Source: Microbacterium hydrocarbonoxydans
GTDB lineage: Bacteria; Actinomycetota; Actinomycetes; Actinomycetales; Microbacteriaceae
Assembly (NCBI RefSeq): GCF_000956475.1
Contig: NZ_JYJB01000008.1
Span: 310,001-374,000 of the forward strand
Length of the DNA: 64,000 bases
Direction: 5' to 3'
Part shown: one piece after another, positions 62,319 through 64,000 of the stretch
Position numbering within the stretch: the stretch's first letter is position 1
How the letters are laid out: each line of letters opens with the position of its first letter
Position numbers and translations under genes: made by a program
The notes under the pieces: model-generated
Seen by the model: only the letters and a program-made list of their open reading frames with translations
Database searches by the model: none
What the model was told of the DNA's origin: nothing

Positions 62319-63497
62319 TCACGGCGCGACTCCCGCCGCGGCGGGTTTGAAGCCGGCCCTGACGTTCTCACAGCATCCGGGCCGGCACACGTCGAACCAC
62401 GGCCCGAGAGTCGTTGCCGCCGGACGCAGAGACGGATCCACCGCCGACATCCGCTCCTCGATCAGGTCGACGATCCCGGCGACGAACAGCGGATCGACGC
62501 CGGGCGTCGCCGTGCGGACGGCTCGGATGCCGGCGGATGCCGCCGCTTCGAGGGCCTCGGTGTCGAGGTCCCAGAGCACCTCCATGTGGTCGCTGACGAA
62601 GCCGATCGGCGAGATCGCGATCGCCGCGACGCCCTCGCCGGGCAGCTGCTCGATGCGATCGCAGATGTCCGGCTCCAGCCACGGCTGCGAGGCGGGCCCC
62701 GAGCGCGACTGGTACACCAGCTCCCAGCCGATCCCGTCGAGCCGGCCATCCCGGGCGACCACCCGCTGCATGACCGCGGCGGCGACCGCGAGGTGCTGCG
62801 CCTCGTACGCGCCACCGGGACCGAAGTCCCGGTCACGGGGGCCCGACCGCTGCGCGTCGGCGACCGGGATCGAGTGCGTCGTGAACTGGACGCGGACCGA
62901 CTCGGCATCCGTCCCCTCGTCGAGGAAGCCGCCCAGCGTCGCGGCGATGCTGTCGACGAACGAGTCGACGAAGCCGGGGTGGTCGAAGAACTGCCGGATC
63001 TTGTCGATCGTCACGGCATCGCCGAGGCCGGTCTCGCCCAGCGCCCGCGCGAAGTCCTCCCGATACTGCCGGCAGCTCGAGAACGAGCTGTAGGCGCTCG
63101 TGGCGAATGCGAGCAGCCGGGTGCGGCCGGCATCCGCCGCCTGCTGCACCGCCTCGGAGAGGTACGGCTGCCAGTTGCGGTTGCCCCAGTACACCGGCAG
63201 GTCGATGCCGCGCGCCGCGAGCTCGGCCTCGAGCGCCGCCTTCAGCGCGCGGTTCTGCGCGTTGATGGGGCTCACGCCTCCGAAGTGGCGATAGTGATGG
63301 GCGACCTCTTCCAGCCGCTCGTCGGGGATTCCGCGGCCGCGTGTCACGTTGCGCAGGAACGGGATGACGTCGTCCTGCCCCTCAGGACCGCCGAAGCCGG
63401 CGAGCAGGATCGCGTCGTAGGTCTGGGCCGTGTCGGCGAAGGGCTCGCCGGCGACGCACGCCGGTGAGGCGAAAGGGACGGAGGATGCAGATGTCAT
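62319..63497 (-). CDS. hemH: Ferrochelatase (coproporphyrin III type)
   Basis: A 392-residue ferrochelatase. ILLAGFGGPEG, VYWGNRNWQPYL, FATSAYSSFSSCRQY and the catalytic His in FTTHSIPVADA with IGFVSDHMEVLWDLD. Three clustered C-terminal cysteines (DVCRPGCCEN) plus the Cys in SSCRQY suggest the [2Fe-2S] cluster found in actinobacterial enzymes. In actinobacteria this enzyme normally inserts iron into coproporphyrin III (CpfC). Neighbouring catalase is a consumer of its product but lies 29 kb away. Confidence 0.94.
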   Translation of the reverse strand: MTSASSVPFASPACVAGEPFADTAQTYDAILLAGFGGPEGQDDVIPFLRNVTRGRGIPDERLEEVAHHYRHFGGVSPINAQNRALKAALEAELAARGIDLPVYWGNRNWQPYLSEAVQQAADAGRTRLLAFATSAYSSFSSCRQYREDFARALGETGLGDAVTIDKIRQFFDHPGFVDSFVDSIAATLGGFLDEGTDAESVRVQFTTHSIPVADAQRSGPRDRDFGPGGAYEAQHLAVAAAVMQRVVARDGRLDGIGWELVYQSRSGPASQPWLEPDICDRIEQLPGEGVAAIAISPIGFVSDHMEVLWDLDTEALEAAASAGIRAVRTATPGVDPLFVAGIVDLIEERMSAVDPSLRPAATTLGPWFDVCRPGCCENVRAGFKPAAAGVAP

Positions 63498-63519
63498 TGA
63501 TGACTCCAGGGTGTCGGGT

Positions 63520-64000
63520 TCAGTCGGTGCCGATGACCGACCAGATGAGAAGCATGGTCACGAGGAAGCCGCAGAAGTAGTTGATCCAGAGGAAGTGCCG
63601 CCAGCCGCGATTCGCCTCGCCGGAATCGGCGTCGCTCACGCGCGCGAAGGGGGCCGCCGCGCACAGGTACGGGATCGCGAGCGCGGCGGCCCACGCCGCG
63701 GGACTGCCCGTCGTGAGCATGAGCACCGCTGCAGCACCCCACAGCATGAGCGCCAGTCGCACGGTGCGTGCGGCGCCGAGCACGGTCGCGATCGATGCGA
63801 TGCCCGCGTCGCGATCGGGAACGACATCCTGTACCGCGCCGAAGGCGTGGCTCGCCATGCCCCAGAGGAAGAAGGCGAGCAGGATCGCTCCCGACCGCAG
63901 ATCCGGCACGCCGCCGGCCAGCACCATCCCGTACAGAGCCGGGCTGACGAAATGCACGCTGGATGTGACGGAATCCAAGACGGGAACCTCTTTGAACCGC
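63520..64000 (-). CDS. UbiA-family prenyltransferase, lycopene-elongase-like (partial, runs off the right edge)
   Basis: The C-terminal 160 codons of a membrane prenyltransferase; the frame stays open to 64000 and reads RFKEVPVLDSVTSSVHFVSP there. That segment and WGMASHAFGAVQDVVPDRDAG (second Asp-rich motif) resemble CrtEb/LbtBC-type lycopene elongases that make C50 carotenoids such as decaprenoxanthin. At least four hydrophobic helices are visible. It precedes ferrochelatase by 22 bp on the same strand. The rest of a carotenoid cluster should lie to the right. Confidence 0.82.
   Translation of the reverse strand, partial: RFKEVPVLDSVTSSVHFVSPALYGMVLAGGVPDLRSGAILLAFFLWGMASHAFGAVQDVVPDRDAGIASIATVLGAARTVRLALMLWGAAAVLMLTTGSPAAWAAALAIPYLCAAAPFARVSDADSGEANRGWRHFLWINYFCGFLVTMLLIWSVIGTD

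Overview
The window is a densely packed, high-GC (roughly 70%) actinobacterial chromosome segment. Gene content, start-codon use (ATG, GTG and a few TTG), the 4-bp gene overlaps and many leaderless promoters point to Microbacteriaceae, most likely Microbacterium. This is inferred from family resemblance, not from a database search. I see no rRNA, tRNA, CRISPR array, insertion sequence, prophage or replication origin. One gene is a decayed remnant (16927-17173) and one is cut by the right edge (63520-64000).

Layout. 1-7 kb: an MmyB-type regulator; a small ClgR/PopR-like regulator with an ssrA-like C-terminus facing a two-gene clpP operon in which one subunit has lost its catalytic serine; a PLP trans-sulfuration enzyme divergent from an Lrp regulator; an acyl-CoA synthetase. 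7-16 kb: a MATE exporter divergent from a sugar ABC operon (binding protein, hairpin, tandem ATPase, permease), then a ROK repressor with an extra single-domain ATPase, and an amino-acid permease. 16-24 kb: a DUF2871 membrane protein, a gene remnant, a LuxR-type two-component system with a repeated candidate operator, an aldo/keto reductase, and a run of small conserved genes including a J-domain protein.

24-31 kb is a self-contained glycoside-uptake operon: a LacI repressor under two perfect tandem operators, binding protein, two permeases, a GH130-like phosphorylase and a 676-residue Tat-exported protein of unrecognised family. 31-43 kb holds a Fur-type regulator with a catalase, an exported BNR/ricin glycosidase-like protein, an msrB-msrA pair, a DUF808 protein, a DUF222-HNH endonuclease, a Gfo/Idh/MocA oxidoreductase and a membrane protein.

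43-53 kb carries the most intriguing cluster. A minus-strand operon (52306 to 46655) encodes a diverged S-adenosylhomocysteine-hydrolase-like enzyme, a metal-dependent amidohydrolase, a DUF985 cupin and a complete amino-acid-type ABC importer, followed by two AhpD/carboxymuconolactone-decarboxylase-like genes. It looks like an uptake and catabolic pathway for a nucleoside-like thioether or a related compound. 53-64 kb contains regulators with clear operators (a TetR controlling a DUF4386 gene, an HxlR divergent from an MFS exporter), small enzymes, and a photolyase - ferrochelatase - UbiA prenyltransferase series.

Across the window, intergenic spaces hold several related imperfect palindromes (two families). 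At least fifteen genes have a TAnnnT box 5-7 nt before the start codon, which predicts leaderless mRNAs. The octamer GGCATCCG/CGGATGCC is over ten times more frequent than base composition predicts.
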